64,000 nt of DNA from assembly GCA_910586215.1 (NCBI GenBank), contig CAJUGH010000007.1, positions 79,912 through 143,911 of the forward strand, given 5' to 3'. The notes under the pieces are model-generated. The model was not told the DNA's origin, did not search any database, and saw nothing but the letters and a program-made list of their open reading frames with translations. The stretch is from an uncultured Acetatifactor sp. GTDB lineage: Bacteria > Bacillota > Clostridia > Lachnospirales > Lachnospiraceae. Below are positions 19,203 to 28,472 of this stretch, in pieces. Position 1 is the stretch's first letter, and the number at the start of each line of letters is the position of its first letter. The translations under genes and the position numbers were made by a program.

Positions 19203-19640
19203 ATGTTAAAAGGAATCCCGAAGATATTATCCCCGGAACTGTTGAAGGTACTGTGTGAGATGGGGCACAGCGACAGGCTGGTCATTGCGGATGGCAATTT
19301 CCCGGCAGAGTCCATGGGAAAGAATGCCAAGGTTATCCGTATGGATGGCCATGGAGCCTGTGAGGTGCTGGAAGCAATTCTGCAATTATTTCCCCTGGAT
19401 ACCTATGTGGAGCATCCGGTGAACCTGATGGAAGTGATGCCGGGGGATCCGGTGAAGACACCCATCTGGAAGTCTTATGAGGACATTGTGGCCAGGGCTG
19501 ATTCCAGGGGCGGAGCTGCCATCGGACATGTGGAGCGTTTTGCCTTTTATGAGGAGGCCAAGAAAGCCTACGCCATCATTGCCACAGGGGAGGGGGCATT
19601 GTATGCCAATGTGATGCTGCAGAAGGGCGTGGTGGTGTGA
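19203..19640 (+). CDS. fucU: L-fucose mutarotase (RbsD/FucU family)
   Basis: This 145-residue protein interconverts alpha and beta anomers of L-fucose. It shows the family pattern: MLKGIPKILSPELLKVLCEMGHSD with the catalytic His of MGHSD, VIADGNFPAES, and the C-terminal FYEEAKKAYAIIATGEGALYANVML. Length is as expected. AAAGGTG lies upstream of the ATG. It ends the operon, and repeat A begins at the base after its stop. Its presence next to GH29 is the strongest sign that the operon handles L-fucose. Confidence 0.92.
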   Translation: MLKGIPKILSPELLKVLCEMGHSDRLVIADGNFPAESMGKNAKVIRMDGHGACEVLEAILQLFPLDTYVEHPVNLMEVMPGDPVKTPIWKSYEDIVARADSRGGAAIGHVERFAFYEEAKKAYAIIATGEGALYANVMLQKGVVV

Positions 19641-19762
19641 AGTGTGAAGGAAGTCACTAAGCTCGAAAAAGACCGCCCTAAGTGATTTCAAGCGCTGCTT
19701 GCAGAGTTTCTTCACACGGAAGAATCGTAAGGGAAGCGCTTCTTCCTGGTCTTGTACGGATT
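19641..19762 (+). repeat. Palindromic repeat A, copy 2 (after the fucU stop)
   Basis: The sequence begins with AAGTGTGAAGG immediately after the fucU stop. It follows copy 1 closely: a CACTAAG/CTAAGTG stem, then CGCTGCTTGCAGAG, TTCTTCACACGGAAGAA and TCGTAAGG. It is oriented with the gene, as copy 1 is with its own gene. It probably acts as the operon terminator or a 3' mRNA structure. Confidence 0.8.
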
Positions 19763-19853
19763 GTATGTACCATTTTAATGGCGCTGATGCCAGAGGCAGC
19801 GTGTCTGAATTGTGTAAAGAACTTCTAAGATACCGCGGTATGACAGATGCATG

Positions 19854-19894
19854 AGAAAAGCAATCCCCCAGGCAGATACCTGCCTGGGAGATTG
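19854..19894 (-). terminator. Intrinsic terminator of the glycosyltransferase cluster
   Basis: On the minus strand, CAATCTCCCAGGCAG and CTGCCTGGGGGATTG form a 14- to 15-bp stem with a four-base loop, followed by CTTTTC. It lies 38 bp beyond the stop of the last gene of the minus-strand glycosyltransferase cluster. The T tract is short, so efficiency may be moderate. Confidence 0.75.
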
Positions 19895-19931
19895 TAAAAA
19901 GAGCTTACACATCTGGTCGCTTTCCAAAAAA

Positions 19932-21648
19932 TTATCGAGCCTTTTTAAAATAATATTTCCAGTATATGCCATCTATTACCTGTTCCGGCTGATATTCCTT
20001 TACGATCCAGTCCATGAGCCATTGGTTCGACAATAGATCATACGACAATTCTCCCATATAGCTTTCTGCCACAATGACATCCGGGTATTTGTCGGGATTG
20101 ATACGCCAATATTCCAAAATGTTTTCGCTGTAAAATGGGGTTGACATAGTAGAAGGTCCGGCTACTTCCACATCTTGATATAAATATCCCAATGTGTCAA
20201 CGACTCCTCCCACGATCCACACCTTATCTCCCGGATGGATGAACTCTTTCCACTCCGGGAAGGTGTCTCTTTGTATACAGACTCCTTCTTCGTTTGAAAT
20301 GATTCCAAGTGCTGGGCCATCTCGGACAATCGACATATTCGAAAAACTGGAACATATCTGGCCCTTTCCAGATAACGGAATCCGGGTATAGGCACATCGG
20401 AAGGCCAAAAGCAGTACCAGGATCCAGAAGTAGCAGTGAATGCTCCTCCCCGCCTTTTGATAGGGCAGTCCTTGAATCTGTTTCTCGATCGGAATAAAGG
20501 AAACAATAATGGCGAGCAAGCTATATGCCACCGAAACAGAAAGTGGTAAATTCGAAAGCATCAATGTTGCAATGAAGCCCAGACAGCCAATTGTAATCCC
20601 GGACACATAAATTCTTTTTTCTGCTCCTTTGAGTACTCTTGCATTACATGCCCCAAGTCCAATGATAAATAGGAAAATAGTGCTATAGGCACAACGATTC
20701 TCCAGGCTCAATTTGTTTGCAAAAAAACCTACCAGAAAAACAGTGCAGCAGCTTGATACCCAGTACCATATCTTCTTCTGGCTTTCCCACTTCCGGCCTG
20801 CAAGTGCCCGGGCTAACGTACAAAGTATAAGCGCGATACTGCCAACTGCCAGGAAGACCAGGATCTGGGCCAAAATGTTTTTCCCATAATTCATCCATTT
20901 TGTGATTGGATTCTCTGTATGTGAGGGTTCTAGCAGGAGCATGCCAGAAAGGCAGTCCCGCAAGACCTGCGGCCCGATTGTCACCACAAAATATCCCGCC
21001 CACAGTACTCCCAGGACAATGCAGATGCCCGAGAACAGAAAGATGTCCCTTTTCTTGTGGGCAAGAAAACAGTAGGAGTATCCCTATTATCCCTAAAAGT
21101 ACAATTGCACAGGAAGGGTACGCTAACACTTCAAGGCACAGGCTTATCGCCCCCAGAATCAAGTAGGTAATCCGGTTCGTCTTAAAGTAAGTCAAGATGC
21201 AGCAGAACAGTAAGGTTGAAAACCAGAGTTGTAGATTCCCAAACTCTGGTATTGCGTAGTCCTTGGGCGAAACCATGAAATAGAGCAGAGCCATTCCATA
21301 TGTCACAGGCTGTCCCAGGTCGTCCTTCAGTACGCGATATAGCAAGATAGAAAGCCCGCCACGGATAAGGATTCCGCAGATTTGTAAGTATACGGCAATC
21401 CCCGTGGTAGTTCCACAGATTTTCATATATATCCACATCAGCGCTGCCGGGAGATATACCGAGGACTGATGCGGCTCCCACATTTCCAGGAACATTATAT
21501 CTCCATTTAAGAACCGGAAGCACATGGACATATTGTATTCGCAATCATAGCCAAGATTGGTAAATGCCCAGATTACCCCGCACAAAACAGCAATCAAGGT
21601 AAAAACGACAGATATATACTTTTGTTTTTCTGCTTTCATATTCCTCAT
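19932..21648 (-). pseudogene. Frameshifted polytopic glycosyltransferase-like membrane protein (A)
   Basis: Two overlapping-frame pieces make one protein of about 560 residues. The 5' piece (to about 21055) runs from MKAEKQKYISVVFTLIAVLCG through many membrane helices to GILLLFSCPQ. The 3' piece continues in the +1 frame as KRDIFLFSGICIVLGVLWAGYFVV and on to a soluble C-terminus ending KYYFKKAR. The break is at the T4/A4 run 21050-21053 and is explained by one extra base there. An external loop carries NLGYDCEYNMSM, with the acidic residue expected in GT-C enzymes. It could be a real pseudogene, a sequencing error or phase-variable. Start at 21648 or, three codons later, 21639. Confidence 0.75.
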
Positions 21649-21684
21649 TTCCTTCTGGTAATCATTCCGTTTGATGAATCCATC

Positions 21685-23249
21685 TCATTCAGAATCCTTT
21701 TTGCGTTCATACAAGGCATATGTCCGAAGATCCCCCTCGAATTCAAAGTAGAGATAATCCACAAGTTCATAATATTCCGATACAACCGGAATTATCCATA
21801 AGCTCTTCCCTTGATATAGGATAGGCCCTCCATGTCACAATGAAGTGGGTGCGCCCTTCCCTCACATAGTTATTTTGCTCTTCCAGCAGTTCGGCCTGGT
21901 TGCGGTTTATAATACAGAATACCCGCATGTCCGGTACTTCCCCCAATACCGTATAGAACCCCCCGTCCAGGAAGCCATAATTTAAGATGGATCTGTCAGA
22001 AGATTCCTGTATCTTCTCGGCAAACTTGAATTGGGGCATCTGCCATTGTTCCACAGAAATCAGATACGTGTTGGGGCTTATCCAGTATACTGCGCGGGCA
22101 CAGGATACCAGTATTAGGAGCAGCAGTGCAGTATATACTATTTTTATGGTTCTTTTTAAGACTTTTTTTATTGCTATTCCGACTCTGCCAGCAAGCACGG
22201 CCAGACCAATTCCCCCGAACATGGAGAAAACCGACAGCGGTAGTCCATAATAATCGTGTTTTGTCTCGCCTATAAAGATACCCAGGCCCATGAAAAGCCC
22301 CATAAATCCAACAGCCAGTTTTTCCTTCCAGGATACTCTTTTCACAGGACTACAGACATAGAATAAGGCCCCTAGTGCTACAAAGGCAGAATACGTACCG
22401 TTTTCCCTGTCCATTAGGGAACGCAAGGTATTCAGAAATGCCATTTGAAGCTTTTCCAGTATGGATTCACCACCCCATTGCGCATACCCAAATATATTAT
22501 CCCACAGGTAAATCTTAAGCCAGTCCACGATTGCATGATGTACCCCAAAATAGATGAGCCAGGGAATTGTCGTAGCAGACAGGATTCCCAGGAAAATAGC
22601 GATATTGCGAAAAGCCCTACGCCAGCCCTCCCTGCGGAGGCTTTCTACTGCAAGCACGGTTATCCATACCATATATAGCCCCAGCAGGGTAAATTTGGAC
22701 CAGAAAAGGATTCCAGCAAACAGGCCATTTACCCCCAGCGCTACAGCGGGCATGGCCCCTTTGCGTTCATCCCTCAGATATGTAAGTAGGGAATATATGG
22801 CATAGGCAAAGATTCCCAGGCTTAGTTCTTCCAGACTCCCTCCATGTACAAAACTTTTGGCAGACATCACCCCTGCGCATAGGAAAGGCAGTACCCAGAG
22901 GGCTGGATGCTCTGTGTATAGCTTGATGGTTTTATAGGAATAAAGGGCAAAAAAGAACATGCTGATAAGTTCAAACAAAAAATATCCCTGGAAGCCTTTT
23001 GGCGAGAGTAGATACCCAATCCCGCTTAAGGCATACATATACGGTCCCTTGTGTTCCAGCAGATCCACATAGGGAATATGCCCCTGTAGCATCCCTTTCC
23101 CAACAGTGAAAAAAATATTTACATCCGGCCAGTCATTGAAAGGATAGAGGGGGGGAGGATTTGCTGCATATCATAAGCGGTACAGTTGCTGCCAGAAGAC
23201 AATATACGTAAACAAATATGGCCTTTTGATTTTTACAAAAAAATTTCAT
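21685..23249 (-). pseudogene. Polytopic glycosyltransferase-like membrane protein (B), two frameshifts
   Basis: The start is ATG 23249, overlapping the end of the upstream gene by 17 bases with GGAG seven bases ahead; it reads MKFFCKNQKAIFVYVYCLLA. At the 7-base G run 23149-23155 the frame changes, after which LYPFNDWPDVNIFFTVGKGM and a long polytopic region follow. Near 21780-21790 the frame changes again: the main frame stops at 21767, while the +1 frame continues as VSEYYELVDYLYFEFEGDL to a stop at 21685. About 520 residues result if both are repaired. Motifs DWPDVN and HIPYVDLLEHKGP suit GT-C family transferases. The substrate is unknown. One extra base in each place explains both shifts. 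Confidence 0.75.
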
Positions 23250-24906
23250 GGCACTCTCCATATAAATGTATTGGCTGCAGATCAATGGCAAGCAGCACAG
23301 GGAATCCATAATAAAAAATCAACACGTAGCGCACCAGGGCCATAGGCCCAAGGAGCACAGTCAAAATAGAAAAAACGAACAATGCGCCAGGTGCCACAAA
23401 TTCATATCTTCTGATCCTCCACAAATATCCGAAGACTGTCATGGCCACCACAAGGTACCAGCCCGGACTCAATACCAGGAACGCAAAAGGAGACCGCTGT
23501 GCCTGCCGGTCAAAAGAAATCTGTTCATAGTATTGGTGCAAGCCTGGCAGTAGGACCACTTCGCTTCCCGGCTTGTCCACTTTATAGTCAAAATAGCTGC
23601 TCTTGCCATATACATCCTTATAGCCGTCTATCACCGCATGGGGATACCAGAAGTCGACTGTATTCACCAAAAAGGAATTCACATAGGTCAGCGGGTGCGC
23701 CATCCCCCATTTGCCCCATATCCGTATCATATCTTTTTTGTAAGTTTCGAATGCATCCCGCTGGAAGCCTTTTTTGACAAAATCAGATACGGTGGCTCTG
23801 TAATCATCCAGGTATTCTTTTGGAAGGACCTGGTATACGATGTCCAGGTCTTCCTCGTCCAGAGAGTCAAAGCCATAGCGGTGTACCCTAGCCATTTGCT
23901 GGATCGGGACAGAGAGCATTTCCTCAATTCCTCCCCTGGCTACATCCAGCATCCCATAAAAGGGTCCTATATACATCCCGTATGCCACACATATCCCTAG
24001 CAATACCAGCCCGATTTTCTTCCGGTATTTTTTCATCCTAAGAAGCAGTACCAGGAATGTCCCCAATGTAATATAGAGCCCATTATTCCGCAATATCATA
24101 GATAAGAACGCGATTGTACCGAACGCCAGCCAGCTTTTTATACCCTGGAAATAAATCTCCCCTCTGCAGCACAGCCGGATAAGTTGCTGTAAGAACAGGA
24201 GGAGAACACCCGAAAAAAGGACATCCTTCGTGGCGCTGATAGAAAAAAGCTGCATGACGGGAGAAAGTCCATAAAACAGGAGAGACAACCACTGCAGGAT
24301 TCCTGGCACATGAAAATCATCTAAAAAGCGCAGGGTACAAGAGAATATGACTGCCAGGATAACCATCTGTGAGAAAGTGTAAACAGCTATCCCGGCATTA
24401 TAACTTCCCGTAAGGGCGTGTATACCTTCCACCAGTCCTCCCAGCCAGAGCACATGGATCACCGGATGATGAGCCGTGATTACGCCATCCCGCACTTGCT
24501 CCCATTCAGCCAGGGCATCGTAAGAAAACGCACCTGGAAATAAAGACAACCATGCTGGAAGCCAACATCCTAGCAGAATACATACACATGCCCACCCTGG
24601 TAGTGAAAATGGGATTTTTTTTTGGATCATATTGCAGATCCTTCCAATTTGCCCCGAACCCCTGCGGATCCGGTCCATGATTTCCCATATAAGGAATAAA
24701 GCCGCTGCCGCAGGCACAGAACCGGCCAGCCATTTTGTATAAAACAATCCTTCTGTCAAGTTTACGGAATCATAATTATCTAGAGGATGGCCTGCCGTAT
24801 AAAGAAAAGAGAATAGGAACCCCAAAGAAAAAGAAAACCAGAGCTTTCTTTGCAAACTGCATTCCTGCTTAATTTTCCTGTCGTTGGATATCCCCGTCTG
24901 GCTCAA
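23233..24906 (-). CDS. Polytopic membrane protein, DUF6020-like
   Basis: This intact 557-residue protein has about ten to twelve membrane helices. LFPGAFSYDALAEWEQVRDGVITAHHPVIHVLWLGG in the first large loop (Asp of SYDA, HHP) fits DUF6020-type GT-C-like proteins. A soluble region of about 150 residues (VPIQQMARVHRYGFDSLDEEDL onward) precedes the last helices. A role in surface polysaccharide assembly is inferred. The start is TTG at 24906, with AGGAG seven bases upstream. It is first in a three-gene minus-strand operon; gene B starts within its last codons. Confidence 0.7.
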   Translation of the reverse strand: MSQTGISNDRKIKQECSLQRKLWFSFSLGFLFSFLYTAGHPLDNYDSVNLTEGLFYTKWLAGSVPAAAALFLIWEIMDRIRRGSGQIGRICNMIQKKIPFSLPGWACVCILLGCWLPAWLSLFPGAFSYDALAEWEQVRDGVITAHHPVIHVLWLGGLVEGIHALTGSYNAGIAVYTFSQMVILAVIFSCTLRFLDDFHVPGILQWLSLLFYGLSPVMQLFSISATKDVLFSGVLLLFLQQLIRLCCRGEIYFQGIKSWLAFGTIAFLSMILRNNGLYITLGTFLVLLLRMKKYRKKIGLVLLGICVAYGMYIGPFYGMLDVARGGIEEMLSVPIQQMARVHRYGFDSLDEEDLDIVYQVLPKEYLDDYRATVSDFVKKGFQRDAFETYKKDMIRIWGKWGMAHPLTYVNSFLVNTVDFWYPHAVIDGYKDVYGKSSYFDYKVDKPGSEVVLLPGLHQYYEQISFDRQAQRSPFAFLVLSPGWYLVVAMTVFGYLWRIRRYEFVAPGALFVFSILTVLLGPMALVRYVLIFYYGFPVLLAIDLQPIHLYGECHEIFL

Positions 24907-25021
24907 TTCTGTTCTCCTGCATTTTTCATTCTGATAATTAGGATAGCCAAAAAGATGTATCTATAAGAAGCAGATTTTCTTTTTGCCCAAGCGGCTTTGG
25001 CTTTCTACTCGTATCTGGTCG

Positions 25022-25341
25022 TCATGTGTATGAAATTAATATTATCATGTTATTCATTATATCCGTCACGACACCGAAATGCAAGGGGACTTTTCTGAAA
25101 TTGCGGAGCCATCCTACGTATAGGTTGCTGTTCACTTCCACACCATTCGCAAAGGCGCTTCCAGCGCTTCCCCGCTGCACCAGGCGGCCTTCGTGGAAGA
25201 CGGCAATGTCGTTACAGAAGCGGCAGGAGGAGAGTCTGTGGGAGATATAGATGGCCCCCCGAGGATGGCGGTGGCAATAAATCCCAGGTACATCCAGGGG
25301 TTTCAGCAGGTAATACAGGGCTGGAAGAATAGGAGTCAAGC
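25022..25341 (-). pseudogene. ABC exporter fragment
   Basis: The minus strand encodes AIYISHRLSSCRFCNDIAVF then HEGRLVQRGS, the H-loop region at the end of an ABC ATPase domain. It is preceded by a hydrophobic stretch ALYYLLKPLDVPGIY that could be from a membrane domain. Walker A, signature and Walker B are missing. The upstream edge coincides with the MITE-like element, so the gene was probably broken by deletion or insertion. About 113 codons remain. Confidence 0.6.
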
Positions 25342-25510
25342 CGTTACTGTTCACAGGTGCCACCGCGAGGTGTTTTCACGCGTCTTCTGCGTGACAAACC
25401 CGAGACTGCCACGCGCCAAAATGGGCTGTCCTTGCTCAATTCATGACAGTAGAATGCTTGCATTCTACTGTATGTGTGCATAGTTGCTGTGAACGGAGTG
25501 AACAGTAACG
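25342..25510. mobile_element. 169-bp MITE-like element with 13-bp inverted termini
   Basis: CGTTACTGTTCAC at 25342-25354 is perfectly repeated in inverse at 25498-25510. An internal perfect hairpin CAGTAGAATGC-TT-GCATTCTACTG lies at 25447-25470. No ORF of transposase type is inside. Related segments occur at 10551-10578 (right end), 31803-31830, 47455-47536 (left half, minus strand) and 61963-62000. This is the usual picture of a non-autonomous palindromic element. No clear target duplication was seen. Confidence 0.75.
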
Positions 25511-25610
25511 TCAGGCCTTATCAGGAATGCAATCTTATAGCTTAATTAACTGGCAGGGCCGTGAAAAATAATCAATAACAATTTATGGGGAGCCTCCAAA
25601 AAGGAAGGGT

Positions 25611-25640
25611 TTGACATTGCCATGTGAGGGAAAATATTTT
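25611..25640 (+). promoter_or_regulatory. Putative sigma-A promoter of tcdA
   Basis: TTGACA at 25611-25616 is followed after 18 bases by TATTTT at 25635-25640. A perfect TATAAT overlaps at 25640-25645 but is 23 bases away. The 13-mer ATAATCAATAACA occurs at 25568-25580 and again at 25641-25653, bracketing the promoter like a direct-repeat operator. Confidence 0.5.
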
Positions 25641-25702
25641 ATAATCAATAACAGGAATGGGAAGGGATGACGGAGGGAATTGGGACAGGCAGGAGGCGGC
25701 AT

Positions 25703-26521
25703 GTGCAAATGACTGAGACAGGACAGATATTTTCCAGGACAGGACTGCTCCTTGGCCGGGAGGGCATGGAGCGACTGCACCACGCCAGGGTGGCTATATT
25801 CGGCCTGGGGGGAGTTGGCAGTTATGTGGTGGAGGCATTGGCCAGAAGCGGTGTGGGTACCATGGATCTGATAGACCATGACAAGGTGTCCCCCACCGAT
25901 ATCAACAGACAGCTCCTGGCCTTACATAGCACAGTGGGAAAGGATAAGGTGGATGTGGCCAGGGAGCGGATCCTGGATATTCATCCCGATGCCCAGGTGC
26001 ATGTGTACAAGACATTCTACCTGCCGGAGACAGCGGGACAGTTTGATCTTACGGCATATGATTATGTGGCAGATGCCATAGACACGGTGACGGCAAAAGT
26101 GGAACTGGTCTGCCAGGCTTACCGCGCAGGGACACCCATCATCAGTTCCATGGGCACGGGAAACAAACTGGATCCTTCGGCTCTGGAAGTGGCTGATCTG
26201 TATGAGACCAGTGTCTGTCCCCTGGCCAGGGTCATGCGCCGGGAATTGAAGAAAAGAGGGATTCCCAGCCTGAAAGTCATCTACTCCAGGGAAGAGCCGC
26301 TGCGCAGGATCGTGGAAGAGGAATTTCCCGGACAGAAGGGAAGCGATCCCTGGGAGGAAGCAGGAGTGGATGACAGAGAAGATGACAGCAACAAAGAAAA
26401 TAGCTGTGGAAGGGCAGGCAGTCCTGGCAGGCATATCCCGGCCAGCAATGCCTTTGTGCCCTCTGTGGCAGGGCTGCTGATGGCAGGAGAGATCATCCGG
26501 GATCTGGCAGGGACCAGATAG
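25703..26521 (+). CDS. tcdA: tRNA threonylcarbamoyladenosine dehydratase (TcdA/CsdL)
   Basis: This 272-residue ThiF/E1-like enzyme converts t6A37 of ANN-decoding tRNAs to its cyclic form. ATP-binding GLGGVGSYVVEALARSGVG is followed by LIDHDKVSPTDINRQLLAL, AIDTVTAKVEL and ISSMGTGNKLDPS. Conserved FVPSVAGLLMAGEIIRDL closes the protein. The GTG at 25703 has AGGAGG six bases upstream and is preferred over ATG 25667 (too close to its site) and ATG 25709. A ~30-residue Asp/Glu/Ser-rich insert (EEAGVDDREDDSNKENSCGR) before the C-terminal motif is unusual. Confidence 0.88.
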   Translation: MQMTETGQIFSRTGLLLGREGMERLHHARVAIFGLGGVGSYVVEALARSGVGTMDLIDHDKVSPTDINRQLLALHSTVGKDKVDVARERILDIHPDAQVHVYKTFYLPETAGQFDLTAYDYVADAIDTVTAKVELVCQAYRAGTPIISSMGTGNKLDPSALEVADLYETSVCPLARVMRRELKKRGIPSLKVIYSREEPLRRIVEEEFPGQKGSDPWEEAGVDDREDDSNKENSCGRAGSPGRHIPASNAFVPSVAGLLMAGEIIRDLAGTR

Positions 26522-26539
26522 GAATGGCGGGACAAGGAC

Positions 26540-28429
26540 ATGGAACCAGGTGGGACAGTGAATCGGGAAAAAACAGAATATCAGCCAGATGGAAGTCCAG
26601 AAACAAGGGACAAAGGGCAGATGTTGCCCGTAGAGGGGCCATCCGTGGCAGTGGATCTGGGGGAACTGGATGATTCAAAAGAACAGGAGTGGCTGGATGC
26701 GGTGGAATCCATGGAAAGCGGAACCCCCCCGGAGCCAGGGGAGGCAGACTGGTTTTCTGAGGAGAAGGGAGAGGAACCAGATTCGGAGGACTGGCCGGAG
26801 GCAGAGGGTTCTCCGGACTTAGGGGACTGGGCAGAGGCAGGAGAGGAAATAGATCCGGAGGACTGGGCAGATCGGGAAGAATCTTCGGATACCGGAATAG
26901 GGTCAGGTCACAGGGAACCTTTCCATGGACTCTTCTGGGGCATCCTGTCTGCACTTCTGCTCTTGTTTTTCGGGACAGGTGCTTTCCTTTTCTACAGGGG
27001 TATGTACCAGGTAGAGCCAGCATTTTCCCAGGCTACTTATGAACTGGGGGATCCCATCAGTGTGGAACTGGGGGATTACCTCCAGGGCTCCGACTGGTCT
27101 GTGGGACTGGGGGAACTGGATCTGTCCGGGGTGGACAGGAACCAGGCAGGCACCTACCAGGCCGTAGTGCGCCATGGAGGAAAGGAATATCTCTACCAGA
27201 TTACCATAGAGGACACAGTGGCCCCGGAGATTTTCCTGCGGGATGGCCCTGTGTATCTGGCAGTCAACAGAAGATATACGGCAGAAGAGGTGATCGCAGG
27301 GGTACAGGACATGGATCCCAAGGTGAAACTTTCTTTTGCAGAAGACGGGGGGAACCGGGATGCGATCAGCTTCCAGGAGACAGGCTCTTTCTCCTGTATG
27401 GTGGTGGCAGAGGATTCCTCCGGGAACAGGTCCCAGGCTGCCCTCTGGGTGACAGTGGATACGCCTCCGGAGATATCGGGTGTGCAGGACATCTACTTGA
27501 AGGTGGGAAGCCAGGTGGACTTCCTGGAGCATGTGACGGCCACGGCCAGACGGGAGGGCAGCCTGACGGACCAGATCCAGGTAGATGACACCGGGGTGGA
27601 TCTGACAGAGGAAGGGGTGTACTGGCTCTCCTACAGGGTGGAGGACAGCCATGGGATTGAGGAGGTCTGTGATGCCAAGGTGGTGGTGGCATCTGCCGCG
27701 GACTTACAGGAGATGATTGGCAGGCGGCAGATTAACAGGAACAGCCACAGGATCATCGGAGCGGCGAACCTCTATGATGGCGGGGCTTCCGGGCAGGATG
27801 ACATTGATAGTACTCTGGAATACATGCGGCCTGCTTTTGTACAACTCTATCACAGGTCTGACACAGGATATAGTTCCGGATCCGGTTACATCATGGAGAT
27901 CACGGAAGAGGAGATATTCGTCTGCAGCAACCGTCATGTGGTGGAGAAATACGACAGTTGGGATATTTACTTTCATGACGGGACGAAAGTAAAGGGAAAA
28001 GCTGTGGGTACCTGTACAGGGTATGATGTGGGAGTGGTAGTCCTTCCCAGGGAGGAAGTGCCAGAAGAAGTGCTGGAAGGACTGATGACTGTCCACATTG
28101 ACAGGGAATACTGGAGTGGTCTGGACGAGGAACAGATTGACTTAGGACTGGAGAGGATCGACCGGGACGGTGGCATCCTCCATACAACCACAGGCAGCCT
28201 GGTGAAGATCAAGCAGGAATTTGACTGGAATGACCGAAAGGAGCAGACAGAGGTTACTGTGAGACTGGAACATGGCGACTCGGGCTCTGCGGTGGTGGAT
28301 GGTCATGGGAACTTGATCTGTATGGCATTCGCCTATTCGGAAGATCCCCTGCGCTACTGGTGCGTGCCCCTGGACGGGATCCTGGAGGGATATGAGTCCA
28401 TCACGGGCAGGCGTGTGTATGTGTATTAA
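26540..28429 (+). CDS. Membrane-anchored trypsin-like serine protease with Ig-like domains
   Basis: This 629-residue protein has a ~128-residue very acidic cytoplasmic tail, one membrane helix at about 131-151, two to three Ig-like beta domains at ~155-400 (EDTVAPEIFLRDGPVYLAV and VDTPPEISGVQDIYLKVG are typical DUF5011-like starts), and a C-terminal chymotrypsin-fold protease. The triad is H466 in CSNRHVV, D496 in TGYDVGVVVL and S581 in HGDSGSAVV. There is no PDZ domain, unlike HtrA. The protease should face outside the cell. It begins 18 bp after tcdA and precedes folD. The substrate is unknown. The acidic tail at this length is unusual. Confidence 0.82.
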   Translation: MEPGGTVNREKTEYQPDGSPETRDKGQMLPVEGPSVAVDLGELDDSKEQEWLDAVESMESGTPPEPGEADWFSEEKGEEPDSEDWPEAEGSPDLGDWAEAGEEIDPEDWADREESSDTGIGSGHREPFHGLFWGILSALLLLFFGTGAFLFYRGMYQVEPAFSQATYELGDPISVELGDYLQGSDWSVGLGELDLSGVDRNQAGTYQAVVRHGGKEYLYQITIEDTVAPEIFLRDGPVYLAVNRRYTAEEVIAGVQDMDPKVKLSFAEDGGNRDAISFQETGSFSCMVVAEDSSGNRSQAALWVTVDTPPEISGVQDIYLKVGSQVDFLEHVTATARREGSLTDQIQVDDTGVDLTEEGVYWLSYRVEDSHGIEEVCDAKVVVASAADLQEMIGRRQINRNSHRIIGAANLYDGGASGQDDIDSTLEYMRPAFVQLYHRSDTGYSSGSGYIMEITEEEIFVCSNRHVVEKYDSWDIYFHDGTKVKGKAVGTCTGYDVGVVVLPREEVPEEVLEGLMTVHIDREYWSGLDEEQIDLGLERIDRDGGILHTTTGSLVKIKQEFDWNDRKEQTEVTVRLEHGDSGSAVVDGHGNLICMAFAYSEDPLRYWCVPLDGILEGYESITGRRVYVY

Positions 28430-28472
28430 AAGTGTGAAGTGTGTAAAGACAGGAAGCAGAAGGAGGAAGAGT

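Noticed and set aside
21050..21066. Programmed ribosomal frameshift in glycosyltransferase A
   Set aside because: No X-XXY-YYZ slippery heptamer fits the zero frame and no downstream pseudoknot was evident; a simple one-base indel explains it, as at the two other sites.
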